Made by a program: the position numbers and the translations under genes
NCBI GenBank assembly: GCA_039029915.1
Contig: JBCCFD010000036.1
Coordinates: forward strand, 1 to 29,923
Length of the DNA stretch: 29,923 bases
Source of the DNA: QQUD01 sp039029915
Lineage (GTDB): Bacteria > Chloroflexota > Anaerolineae > Promineifilales > Promineifilaceae
Reading direction: 5' to 3'
Notes under the pieces: model-generated
What the model was told of the DNA's origin: nothing
Databases searched by the model: none
The model's input: the letters and a program-made list of their open reading frames with translations, nothing else
Shown here: positions 7,299-14,570 of the stretch, piece by piece
How the letters are laid out: each line of letters begins with the position of its first letter
How positions within the stretch are numbered: the first letter of the stretch is position 1

Positions 7299-7448
7299 TT
7301 AACTTTTTAGTTCGCTTATCAACTCTTTAAGCACAATAATAAAATCTGAAGTGAGAGGATCTTGTAGCGTAAAGTGAATAACCATATCTTCTTGATTGAT
7401 TAAAATCATAAATCTATCGGCAAATTCTCCATCTTTTGATATCCGCAC
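7299..7448 (-). CDS. small hypothetical protein or gene remnant
   Basis: A 49-codon frame from GTG 7448 reads VRISKDGEFADRFMILINQE... and ends ...VLKELISELKS with TAA one base before the esterase ATG. An ATG at codon 14 is another possible start. The translation looks protein-like: alternating strands followed by an amphipathic ending LKELISELK. The frame is closed upstream by TAG after only two further sense codons before AEV, and no Shine-Dalgarno is visible, so it could be the surviving 3' end of a broken gene. I do not recognise the family. Confidence 0.35.
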   Translation of the reverse strand: MRISKDGEFADRFMILINQEDMVIHFTLQDPLTSDFIIVLKELISELKS

Positions 7449-7506
7449 TTCAGCATTATAAATCTACAATGCAACTACTTTGGTCGTCCTGAAACATCTC
7501 AACAGC

Positions 7507-7512
7507 TATAAT
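7507..7512 (+). promoter_or_regulatory. -10 box TATAAT of murJ (leaderless start)
   Basis: A consensus TATAAT is followed by 8 bases (CCCTTTTT) and then the murJ ATG at 7521. There is no Shine-Dalgarno, so the transcript probably begins at or next to the start codon. No good -35 is visible at 16-18 bp. Confidence 0.45.
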
Positions 7513-7520
7513 CCCTTTTT

Positions 7521-9119
7521 ATGGCAGATGATACAAACAGCGAAAACGGCCGTTCCTTTGTTTTGCGAGCGGCAGGGTTGGTTGGCATCTTTTTCCTGCT
7601 GGCTCGGGTATTGGGGCTGGTTCGTGAAGTCATCACCCAGAGCTTTTTAGGCACCCAAACGCCGGCCGCCAACGCCTATGCCCTGGCCATCCAGTTCCCC
7701 GACGCCATTTTCTTTGTGATTGCCGGTGGGGCGTTAGGCTCCGCTTTTATTCCAACATTTTCAGCTTACTTTGTCAATGAGGATGAAGCTGGCGGTTGGG
7801 CGCTGTTTTCTGGTGTGCTTAATCTGCTGATGGTGACGCTCATTGTCGTGACGGGATTAACGGCCGTGTTTGCGCCACAGTTCGTCACCCTCTTTTTCCA
7901 GCAAAAAATTGCTGAACAGCCAGAAATTTTGCCCGAAACGGTGCGCTTGATGCGCATCATGCTCATTTCTACCATTATTTTTGGCTTTGGCGGCCTGATT
8001 ACCGGCGTGCTGCACGCGCATCAACATTTTCTGTTCCCCGCCATCGCCCCTATATTGTACAACCTTTTTATTATCATCTTTGGCTTTCTGATTGATCCGC
8101 CGCAGTTGGGGTTGGCCATCGGCGCCGTTGTTGGCTCGTTAGCCTACCTGTTGGTACAACTCCCTACACTCATCCAGAAAGGAGTGCAGTACAGCTTTTT
8201 GCTCTCCCTCACTGATCCAGGAATACGCAAAGTATTGCGCCTGATGGGGCCACGCGTTCTAGGGTTATCATTCAGTCGACTCAATACATTTGTCATTACC
8301 GCCCTAACAGGTCGATTTGCCATTTTAGAAAATGGGAGTTTTGCAGCTCTCATGGTCGCTTTTCGAGTGATGTTGTTACCACAGGGCATTATTGGTCAGG
8401 CATTAGGCACGGCCGCTTTTCCCACCCTATCAGCCCTTGCCGCCAAGCAAAACTATGAAGAAATGCGCAAAATTCTCAATGATTCGCTCCGAATCATCTA
8501 TTTTTTGGGCTTACCGATCTCCATCATGTTTATGCTGCTGAGTAGACCCATTATGCAGATTTTGTTTGAGCGAGGGGAATTTACGGCTGTTTCTACCCAA
8601 TTCTCGGCTTGGGGGCTTTCCTTTTTCGCTATTGGGCTGTTTGCGATTACGGCGTTGGAGGTGATTAACCGGACCTTTTATGCGCTCAGCGATACCTGGA
8701 CGCCCGTCATTGCTGGCGCCATTCAAATTGTAGGCATGGTCATTTTAAGTACCTGGTTCAGTCTATCCTTGTTTCCAGCGCTTAACCTCCTCCCGCTAGG
8801 CGGCATTGCTCTTGGCTTGAGCTTGTCAAATTTGCTAGAAGTGATTTTGCTGTGGTTTTTGTTGAGACGAAAGATGGGGGGCTTAAACGGCCGTTATTTT
8901 CTGCAGGGCGTTTGGCAAATGTCAATTGCCGGGGCTGGCATGGCAGGCATCATTTTACTACTTCAACGAACAGTTTTAGGTCAAGCGCCAGCTTGGATTG
9001 ATCTCGTTGTGAACGGCATTATTGGCTCAGGAATTTACTTATTCATTATTATGATCTTGAAAGTCCCAGAACTGCGGCAGTTTCTGGCCCTCATTCAACG
9101 GCGTTTGTTACGCCGATAA
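7521..9119 (+). CDS. murJ: lipid II flippase MurJ (MviN family)
   Basis: A 532-residue polytopic protein of the MOP superfamily that moves lipid II across the membrane for peptidoglycan synthesis. The N-terminal helix block contains the family signature, ARVLGLVREVITQSFLGTQTPAANAYALAIQFPD, with the conserved Arg residues of the central cavity in VLGLVRE, followed by GGALGSAFIPTF. Later signatures are PQGIIGQALGTAAFPTLS and the MurJ-like LFERGEFTAVST before the second half. About 14 hydrophobic segments can be counted, and length is normal. The ATG at 7521 has no Shine-Dalgarno but a TATAAT 8 bases upstream. The gene stands alone, converging on the 9350 gene at a shared terminator. Three palindrome copies lie in it (7545, 7860, 8886). 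Confidence 0.95.
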   Translation: MADDTNSENGRSFVLRAAGLVGIFFLLARVLGLVREVITQSFLGTQTPAANAYALAIQFPDAIFFVIAGGALGSAFIPTFSAYFVNEDEAGGWALFSGVLNLLMVTLIVVTGLTAVFAPQFVTLFFQQKIAEQPEILPETVRLMRIMLISTIIFGFGGLITGVLHAHQHFLFPAIAPILYNLFIIIFGFLIDPPQLGLAIGAVVGSLAYLLVQLPTLIQKGVQYSFLLSLTDPGIRKVLRLMGPRVLGLSFSRLNTFVITALTGRFAILENGSFAALMVAFRVMLLPQGIIGQALGTAAFPTLSALAAKQNYEEMRKILNDSLRIIYFLGLPISIMFMLLSRPIMQILFERGEFTAVSTQFSAWGLSFFAIGLFAITALEVINRTFYALSDTWTPVIAGAIQIVGMVILSTWFSLSLFPALNLLPLGGIALGLSLSNLLEVILLWFLLRRKMGGLNGRYFLQGVWQMSIAGAGMAGIILLLQRTVLGQAPAWIDLVVNGIIGSGIYLFIIMILKVPELRQFLALIQRRLLRR

Positions 9120-9264
9120 AAACCATTATTTACAAACCGTGTTACTTAAAAGCTGCTTATCTTATTTTTGGCTTCAACAGGCTCAGCCGCTGCTAACTTG
9201 ACCAAGACTCATGCCCTGATCTTGCCTAAGAACATCCTCTTTTTACCACTTGCCCTAAGAAGCC

Positions 9265-9298
9265 AAAAACCTGGCTTAAAGCACAGCCAGGTTTTTTT
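9265..9298. terminator. bidirectional intrinsic terminator after murJ
   Basis: AAAAACCTGGCT (9265-9276) pairs perfectly with AGCCAGGTTTTT (9285-9296) around an 8-base loop, with two more T. The A tract on one side and T tract on the other let it serve both murJ (plus) and the convergent gene ending at 9350 (minus). Confidence 0.85.
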
Positions 9299-9349
9299 AC
9301 ATTCCCTTCCTCTCCTCGGTAAAACAAGTTAAAAGGTAATATATTTTTT

Positions 9350-10180
9350 TTAGTTGTTTGCTGCTGCGGCAGCGGTATTGATGAGCATGTCCGATTGAGA
9401 GAGAAGCTCTCCATTTACCCAAATTTCGAGCGTATATTCTCCATTACTAAATCCCTCTTCAGGATTATAGAAAACATACCCTGGCCCTTCGTCCCCATAT
9501 CCCCAGACTTCGTTACCACCACTCACGACTTCGCCATCACGACGCCATACCCAAGACCAAACCATACCATCAGCCATAAAGCCATATCCAAAGGTGGCAT
9601 AAATCGTGTAATTGCCTTCAGCAAAGATAGTTTCAGGATTTAGCGCCTCAAACTCTTCATCAATCCTTGTCGAGAAAATTAAGGTGCCAATTTCAGTATC
9701 ATCTTGTAAGCCAACAGTGGGGGAGAATTGGTTAAACTGTTCAGGTAAAGTCAATATTTGTTGAAGTAAGTCAGCGGGGCTTTCGGCTAGCACATCATCA
9801 ATCTGTGAAGCGGCCAGTTCATCAATTGAGACACCCTCTTCAGTAAGAAGTTCAATTGTTGTGGTCGGTGCCGCTTCCACGAGGCTAATGACCTCTTCTG
9901 AAGGTGGTTTAGCATTGGCAATGGGAGCGACGCGTAAAAGATCGTCAGAAGCTGTCGGGCGAATCAACCAAGCGCCTGAGAAAATCGTGACTAGCACTAA
10001 GGCTGTGCTAATAGCCGAATACGTCTGCAAGCGCTTCTCTGCTTGCCGACGCATAAAGAAATAAGGTGATCGTTTCATTTCGCGCCATGATTTAAATGAA
10101 ACAAACAGCGCAAATAAAAGTAAGAGCGTGAGTGTGCCAAATATCCATGGTGCAATTGTTGTGCTTTCTAAAAATGACAA
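9350..10180 (-). CDS. membrane-anchored protein of unknown function
   Basis: I do not recognise this 276-residue protein. Two hydrophobic segments are visible, at residues 8-30 (PWIFGTLTLLLLFALFVSF) and about 53-73. Between them lies a short basic loop rich in Arg and Lys (KSWREMKRSPYFFMRRQAEKR), probably cytoplasmic. A variable linker rich in Glu, Ala and Thr follows to about residue 165. The C-terminal domain is aromatic and Gly-rich: YTIYATFGYGFMADGMVW, then WRRDGEVVSGGNEVWGYG, then GEYTLEIWVNGEL, which reads like a beta-sandwich of the Ig-like type. Start is TTG 10180, with AGAGG about 10 bases upstream; there is no ATG nearby. It has no palindrome copy. It ends at the terminator shared with murJ. 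Confidence 0.7.
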   Translation of the reverse strand: MSFLESTTIAPWIFGTLTLLLLFALFVSFKSWREMKRSPYFFMRRQAEKRLQTYSAISTALVLVTIFSGAWLIRPTASDDLLRVAPIANAKPPSEEVISLVEAAPTTTIELLTEEGVSIDELAASQIDDVLAESPADLLQQILTLPEQFNQFSPTVGLQDDTEIGTLIFSTRIDEEFEALNPETIFAEGNYTIYATFGYGFMADGMVWSWVWRRDGEVVSGGNEVWGYGDEGPGYVFYNPEEGFSNGEYTLEIWVNGELLSQSDMLINTAAAAANN

Positions 10181-10645
10181 ATTAGAAAATCCTCTTCCCG
10201 AAATTCCGTGTCATTATAATCGTGGTTATATAGTCGTGCAACTCGTTACTCAACATAAAAACAGATTATAAAGCAATTGTCACTGAAGTGACGCTTAAGT
10301 GCCCCTTACTATAGTACTATATAATCCGAGGCCAAAGTGAATTTACCGTTAATCTATAGTACCTTGGTACCAAATGTCAAGTGAATTCACTATATTTTAC
10401 AAATTTTTCTTAATTAAACTACCCAATTTTCAAGATTAATAGTTGATCAATTTTGTCAATATGAGGTGAAAATCAAGTTTTATATTGACATAAATTTGAA
10501 ATTGGTAAGTTATTGGTCAGTATTTTAACCTTCGAGCGACTCAATCAAATAGACAATTTGTATACCAACATGTAGCTGAAGCCCTAAAACCCTTACCAAA
10601 TCACTTGCATATAGGCGAGTAAGAGTTTATCGCTACGCGTCTGTA
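10181..10645. other. AT-rich 465-bp intergenic region
   Basis: No protein-like frame is present on either strand. The stretch is markedly AT-rich compared with its neighbours. It holds short palindromic words (TATAGTACTATA near 10310; GGTACCTTGGTACC-like words near 10365) and the inverted repeat at 10454-10490. It should contain the promoter of the 9350 gene and the end of the 10646 gene. No clear intrinsic terminator is seen. Confidence 0.6.
10454..10490. promoter_or_regulatory. 9-bp inverted repeat in the AT-rich spacer
   Basis: TGTCAATAT (10454-10462) and ATATTGACA (10482-10490) are perfect inverted arms with a 19-base spacer. The TGTCAA/TTGACA half-sites recall a spaced operator or a weak hairpin. 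No gene starts close by, so the role is unclear. Confidence 0.3.
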
Positions 10646-11698
10646 TTAACGGCCGTTGTGATATTGTTCTAGATTTTCTATTAGAAAATCTGCTGATTCT
10701 TCTGCTTGGCTGTCAAGTTGAATATAGTGTCCGCTTTCAAACACGGTTACTATCGCTCCGATTTCTTCTGCAGTTTTCTCCTGTTCAGTGGGGATGATTA
10801 CATTGTCATACTGGGCAATTAAAAACCAAACGGGGAGATTGGTGCCACCAATCGTCATATAAGCCTCATCTAGCTGCTCTTGCCATTCCGAGGAAAATCC
10901 GTCTGCACCAAGCAGGCCCGGTTTTTCAACTGAGTAAGGCTTGACAGCGTACAGATCCCAATACCTCTCCATCTGCTGTAAGTCAATAAACATTCCCGCA
11001 AATGTTCCGCTCCCAGCGGTATCTTGTCCCGATTCAGCAACCTCTTCCGCAGTCGCTAACGCTTGTGTTTGGGTGCTACTCATCATTGCTCCCATCATGG
11101 GAGGAATCAATTGCTCTTGAATCAAGGTATAATCGAGCGGAACAACGGGGGCAACAAGGTGCAGCGAAGCGATCCTGTCAACGATTTGAGCTGTTGCAAA
11201 AACACTAGTGGCGCCACCATAGCTATGTCCAACTACATGGATTGGCAAGTCGTTACGAGTTTCTATCGTCCTGATGACGGCTAGTTGATCTTGAACATAA
11301 TCAGCCGAATTCGCATCATCAACTGGGGAACTGGTGAAATGTCCGCGCCAGCTAATGGCATACAAGTTATAGGCTTCAGGAAGATATTCAAAATATTCTT
11401 CCCAGACCCAGGCACCCCCGCCTGCACCGTGCACCATAAAAACGTTGGCCGTTGCAGTTGCGTTTTCACGCATATGAACATCAACGGCGATTCCATCTTC
11501 TACAGATACTGAAAAACTATCATACGTCTCAATGAGCGCCGGAGGTGAGTTCACCTGTGATTGGGATGATGCCGTCTCAAAAACTGCATCGCTGGGTCGT
11601 TCAAGGCCCACCTGGAGCGTAGACAAATCATATCCAATGTAGGCCAAAACAAATATGATAGCTACTATGGCAAATAGCCATTTACGTTTTCTTGTCAT
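10646..11698 (-). CDS. membrane-anchored alpha/beta hydrolase
   Basis: A 350-residue protein. An N-terminal basic stretch and hydrophobic segment (KRKWLFAIVAIIFVLAYIGY) act as an uncleaved anchor or signal, so the catalytic domain probably faces outward. The hydrolase core has the oxyanion motif HGAGGG (residues 90-95), nucleophile Ser159 in GHSYGG, acid Asp298 in AQYDNVIIP and base His324 in ESGHYIQLD. A helical lid lies between about 185 and 275, rich in Met and Glu (PPMMGAMMSS). This is the general alpha/beta hydrolase fold 1; the substrate cannot be inferred. The last codons read AAC GGC CGT TAA, so the palindrome at 10648 overlaps the stop codon. No strong Shine-Dalgarno precedes the ATG. 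Confidence 0.87.
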   Translation of the reverse strand: MTRKRKWLFAIVAIIFVLAYIGYDLSTLQVGLERPSDAVFETASSQSQVNSPPALIETYDSFSVSVEDGIAVDVHMRENATATANVFMVHGAGGGAWVWEEYFEYLPEAYNLYAISWRGHFTSSPVDDANSADYVQDQLAVIRTIETRNDLPIHVVGHSYGGATSVFATAQIVDRIASLHLVAPVVPLDYTLIQEQLIPPMMGAMMSSTQTQALATAEEVAESGQDTAGSGTFAGMFIDLQQMERYWDLYAVKPYSVEKPGLLGADGFSSEWQEQLDEAYMTIGGTNLPVWFLIAQYDNVIIPTEQEKTAEEIGAIVTVFESGHYIQLDSQAEESADFLIENLEQYHNGR

Positions 11699-11863
11699 TT
11701 TATTTGCTTTTCTTTTAATAGTTTTGAAACAATCATATAATTAGGTAAATCACGAAAAAAAATGTGAAATCCTAAAAGCTAAATGTGATTTACTTTTTTA
11801 GGAGAATAAAAAGTCCTTCGAAATAAAATCGCTTCGGAAAAGTTTTTGTTCTCCACTGATTCG

Positions 11864-11906
11864 TTGACGGAAAATAATTTTACCATACAATAGTCAACAT
11901 TGACTA
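11864..11906 (+). promoter_or_regulatory. padR promoter overlapped by a PadR operator candidate
   Basis: TTGACG (11864-11869), a 16-bp spacer and TACAAT (11886-11891) form a good sigma-70-type promoter. Directly over the -10 and start region lies TAGTCAA-CA-TTGACTA (11891-11906), a perfect 7-bp inverted repeat, partly extended by GACTAGTC (11902-11909). A regulator bound here would block initiation, so padR is probably autorepressed. A similar palindrome precedes the permease gene. Confidence 0.65.
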
Positions 11907-11924
11907 GTCACATAAAACTAACTT

Positions 11925-12452
11925 ATGGAACGCAAATTGCTTTTATTAGGGCTTTTGCGCATGCACAGCATGCATGGTTACTTAGTTTTAGAACACTTTG
12001 AATCACGCGCTGCCATGCCAATCACCTTCAAAAAACCAACTGTTTATAATATGCTCTCGAAAATGAAGGCAGACGGTTGGGTAGTGGTTCGAGAGGAACA
12101 AGAGGGCAAGCGCCCACCAAGATCAGTTTATGAAATTACTGAGGCGGGGGAAGCTGCCTTCCAATCATTACTGCGAGACGAGGTAGGCTCCTATACCGAA
12201 GCAGAGTTCCCAAGCGTTGTTAGTCTAGCTTTTCTAGATTTGCTTCCTCGTCACGAGGCTAAAGTTCTTTTGGAGCAAAGGCATGCTCAAATCGAGGACC
12301 GACTCCGTGAAGTTAATGCCTCTATTGGTGAGCTAGATATGCCTATTCATGCAGGGAGTGCGCTACTTCCCCTTCGCTATTTGCAGCGTCATTACATGGC
12401 TGAAATGGAACTACTTGAGGATATCATTAAAGGCCTTAGCGAAATAGAATAG
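11925..12452 (+). CDS. PadR-family transcriptional regulator
   Basis: A 175-residue protein. The N-terminal winged helix opens with the PadR signature LLLLGLLRMHSMHGYLVLEHFE, then TVYNMLSKMKADGWVVVREEQ (recognition helix and wing), RPPRSVYEITEAGEAAF (strand of the wing). The C-terminal part (about 100-175) is the helical dimerisation arm seen in longer PadR proteins (subfamily with Vir_act_alpha_C-like helices). PadR repressors commonly control neighbouring efflux genes and are released by small toxic ligands. Context fits: the next genes are an ABC exporter and an MFS exporter, and matching palindromes lie before both padR and the permease. The ligand is unknown. Confidence 0.93.
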   Translation: MERKLLLLGLLRMHSMHGYLVLEHFESRAAMPITFKKPTVYNMLSKMKADGWVVVREEQEGKRPPRSVYEITEAGEAAFQSLLRDEVGSYTEAEFPSVVSLAFLDLLPRHEAKVLLEQRHAQIEDRLREVNASIGELDMPIHAGSALLPLRYLQRHYMAEMELLEDIIKGLSEIE

Positions 12453-12476
12453 TTGATCGAATAAAATTTTTTTGCC

Positions 12477-12500
12477 TGAATAGTCAAATTTGATTATTCA
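12477..12500 (+). promoter_or_regulatory. PadR operator candidate before the ABC permease
   Basis: Left arm TGAATAGTCAAA (12477-12488) and right arm TTTGATTATTCA (12489-12500) form a 24-bp palindrome with a single mismatched pair. The core TAGTCAA/TTGATTA closely matches the site in front of padR. It sits between a -35-like TTGCCT (12472-12477) and a poor -10. The permease gene has its own ribosome site (AAAGGA, about 9 bases before ATG 12530). Confidence 0.6.
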
Positions 12501-12529
12501 ACAATGATTATTAAGAAAAGGATTATCTT

Positions 12530-13684
12530 ATGCCTCTTTATTTAGCGTGGAAAGAAATGTTGCGCAATAAAGCACGTTTTACTGTCATCATTTTAATTGT
12601 GGCATTGATCACACTGCTCGTTATCTTTTTAGCAGCTTTAGGTGATGGTTTAGCACTTTCAGCTAAAGAATATATCGAAAATATTGATGCGGAACTGATC
12701 GTTTTTCAGAATGATGTGGACTTACAAATTCCTGCCAGCCGCTTGGATCGATCAAAGATGAATAATTTGGAACGAGTTAACGGTGTTGAGGCAGTAGGCG
12801 CAATAGGCATGAGCTCCGCGGCAGTCATAATCTCTGATGTTGACGGACCTAAAAAGATTAATGTCGCTTTGATTGGTGTTGATCCAGGTAAGCCAGGAGC
12901 CCCACCTGTGTTCGCAGGAATGCCGCTTACTGATGAACGAGCTGAGCAGGTTGTTATCGACCAACATTTGCTTAACCGCGCAAATATTCCAGTTGGCTCA
13001 ACGATAACAATTAAAGTAACTCAAGGTGCGGAGGAAGAATTTTACGAATTAGAGGTTGTAGGGCACGCTACCGGGCAGTTTGTCAACTTTGGTCCAAGCA
13101 TCTTTGTGCCTCATCGAGTATGGAGCCGAGTCAGGCCTCAGGACAGACCAGGAGGGAGCTCTTCCTCAATCTTTAATATGGCAGCCATTAAGGTTACTGA
13201 TCCAATCAATGCGTCTCAGACAGCATCCCTCATCGAAAATCAAGTTAGCCGAGTCGAGGTCACGAATAAGGTGGCTACCTATGAAGCAACAGGAGGATTT
13301 ATGGAAATGCAGCAGCTAATTATCACCCAACAGAACTTTGTGCTCTTAATTGTGCTGCTCATCATTGGTGGGTTCTTCCAAATACAAGCCCTGCAAAAAG
13401 TATCTCAGATAGGCATGTTAAAAGCGATCGGTGCACCTAATCGTTTGATTTCGTTGAGCTTGCTTACCCAAGTAATTTTGACCACCGTTCTAGGGTTGGT
13501 CATTGGAGGCGGCACAATCTATGCCATGTCATTTGTGATGCCCGCTTCCGTTCCAGTCGTATTCGATGGTCAAAAGATTGTCATCGCTGTTATTTCGCTC
13601 TTACTTATTGGGCCAGTGTCTGGCATTGTTGCTATCCGTACACTGTTGAAAGTTGAACCGCTTAAAGCTCTAGGATTAAGCTAA
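12530..13684 (+). CDS. ABC transporter permease, MacB/LolC (FtsX-like) type
   Basis: A 384-residue permease of the type VII (mechanotransmission) exporters. An N-terminal cytosolic stretch (LAWKEMLRNKARF) leads to a first membrane helix (about residues 17-40), then a large extracytoplasmic domain (about 41-265). Three C-terminal helices follow, with the coupling segment QKVSQIGMLKAIGAPNRLI, typical of FtsX-domain proteins, and the ending LLKVEPLKALGLS, also typical. It pairs with the ATPase at 13812. Such pairs move lipoproteins, peptides or antibiotics by periplasmic force rather than by a classical channel. There is no membrane-fusion protein in the window, which fits a single-membrane cell. 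Probably PadR-controlled. Confidence 0.92.
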   Translation: MPLYLAWKEMLRNKARFTVIILIVALITLLVIFLAALGDGLALSAKEYIENIDAELIVFQNDVDLQIPASRLDRSKMNNLERVNGVEAVGAIGMSSAAVIISDVDGPKKINVALIGVDPGKPGAPPVFAGMPLTDERAEQVVIDQHLLNRANIPVGSTITIKVTQGAEEEFYELEVVGHATGQFVNFGPSIFVPHRVWSRVRPQDRPGGSSSSIFNMAAIKVTDPINASQTASLIENQVSRVEVTNKVATYEATGGFMEMQQLIITQQNFVLLIVLLIIGGFFQIQALQKVSQIGMLKAIGAPNRLISLSLLTQVILTTVLGLVIGGGTIYAMSFVMPASVPVVFDGQKIVIAVISLLLIGPVSGIVAIRTLLKVEPLKALGLS

Positions 13685-13731
13685 GTACAGTCAAAAAATT
13701 TGATGGATACGAATCGAATTGAACTGTACTT
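13683..13731. promoter_or_regulatory. inverted repeat between permease and ATPase genes
   Basis: AAGTACAGTCAA (13683-13694) and TTGAACTGTACTT (13719-13731) are near-perfect inverted arms (one extra base on the right), overlapping the permease stop codon. Inside, TCAAAAAATTTGA resembles the TCAAA/TTTGA half-sites of the two operator candidates upstream. It may be an internal hairpin that tunes operon expression, or a third, weaker operator. Confidence 0.4.
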
Positions 13732-13811
13732 CAAAGTAACTCAAAACAGGCCAAAAAAAATTTAAATCATCAAATCTTTTTTGTTTGCACTTAGCCTGAA
13801 AGGATATCTCC

Positions 13812-14552
13812 ATGACTGCTGTACTTGAAGCAAAGTCGCTTAGTAAAATTTATGAAACGGATACAACGATTATCCATGCCGTAGACGGAACAACACTTGA
13901 AATTACCTCTGGTGAGTTTGTCGCTTTGGTTGGACCTAGCGGTTCTGGCAAGACAACCTTGCTTGCCTTGCTGGCTGGCCTTCTTGACCCAGACCGAGGC
14001 GAAGTGGTGATCAATGGTCAGAATCTAAGGAAAATGAAAGAAAAGCAGCGCACCGACTATCGACTTCGCAATATTGGCTTTACGTTTCAGGCCAATAATC
14101 TGGTCTCGTATCTTACGGTTCAGGAAAATATTGAGCTGATGCTTCAGCTTAATGGAAAATTAGACAAGGAAGGAAAAGCGCGTGTTTTACAGCTAATTGA
14201 TCGACTGGGTCTCTCGCAGAGGCGTCATAACTTGCCATCCCAACTTTCTGGTGGTCAGCAGCAGCGGGTGGCCATCGCCCGAGCGTTGGTTCACGATCCG
14301 AGTATTGTGCTAGCAGATGAGCCAACCGCCAGCTTGGATACCGAGCTTGCTTATCAGGTTGTGGCAACATTTGCCGACTTAATTCATGAACAGGGTCGGG
14401 CTGGCATTATGGTGACACATGATTTGCGAATGTGCATTTATGCGGATCGGGTTATTCAAATGCTAGACGGCCGTATTGATGCCATCATCTCAGACAAACA
14501 GGCAATTGAGTCATTTGCTAATCAGGGCCGCTCCCTCGCACAGCATCCTTAG
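13812..14552 (+). CDS. ABC transporter ATP-binding protein, LolD/MacB type
   Basis: A 246-residue nucleotide-binding subunit with all catalytic motifs: Walker A GPSGSGKTT (41-49), Q-loop Gln93 in TFQANNL, signature LSGGQQQR (145-152), Walker B IVLADEP with Glu170, D-loop ASLDT and H-loop His in VTHDL near residue 204. The order and the QANNLV segment after the Q-loop are those of MacB/LolD/FtsE ATPases. It lies 127 bp after its permease with its own AAAGGA ribosome site. One palindrome copy (14467, read as DGR) is the only one between 10.7 and 17.5 kb. Confidence 0.94.
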   Translation: MTAVLEAKSLSKIYETDTTIIHAVDGTTLEITSGEFVALVGPSGSGKTTLLALLAGLLDPDRGEVVINGQNLRKMKEKQRTDYRLRNIGFTFQANNLVSYLTVQENIELMLQLNGKLDKEGKARVLQLIDRLGLSQRRHNLPSQLSGGQQQRVAIARALVHDPSIVLADEPTASLDTELAYQVVATFADLIHEQGRAGIMVTHDLRMCIYADRVIQMLDGRIDAIISDKQAIESFANQGRSLAQHP

Positions 14553-14570
14553 ATTATAGCTAAGTCTCCT

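Noticed and set aside
9265..9298. small RNA at the hairpin after murJ
   Set aside because: Position between two convergent genes and symmetric A/T tracts are fully explained by a bidirectional terminator.
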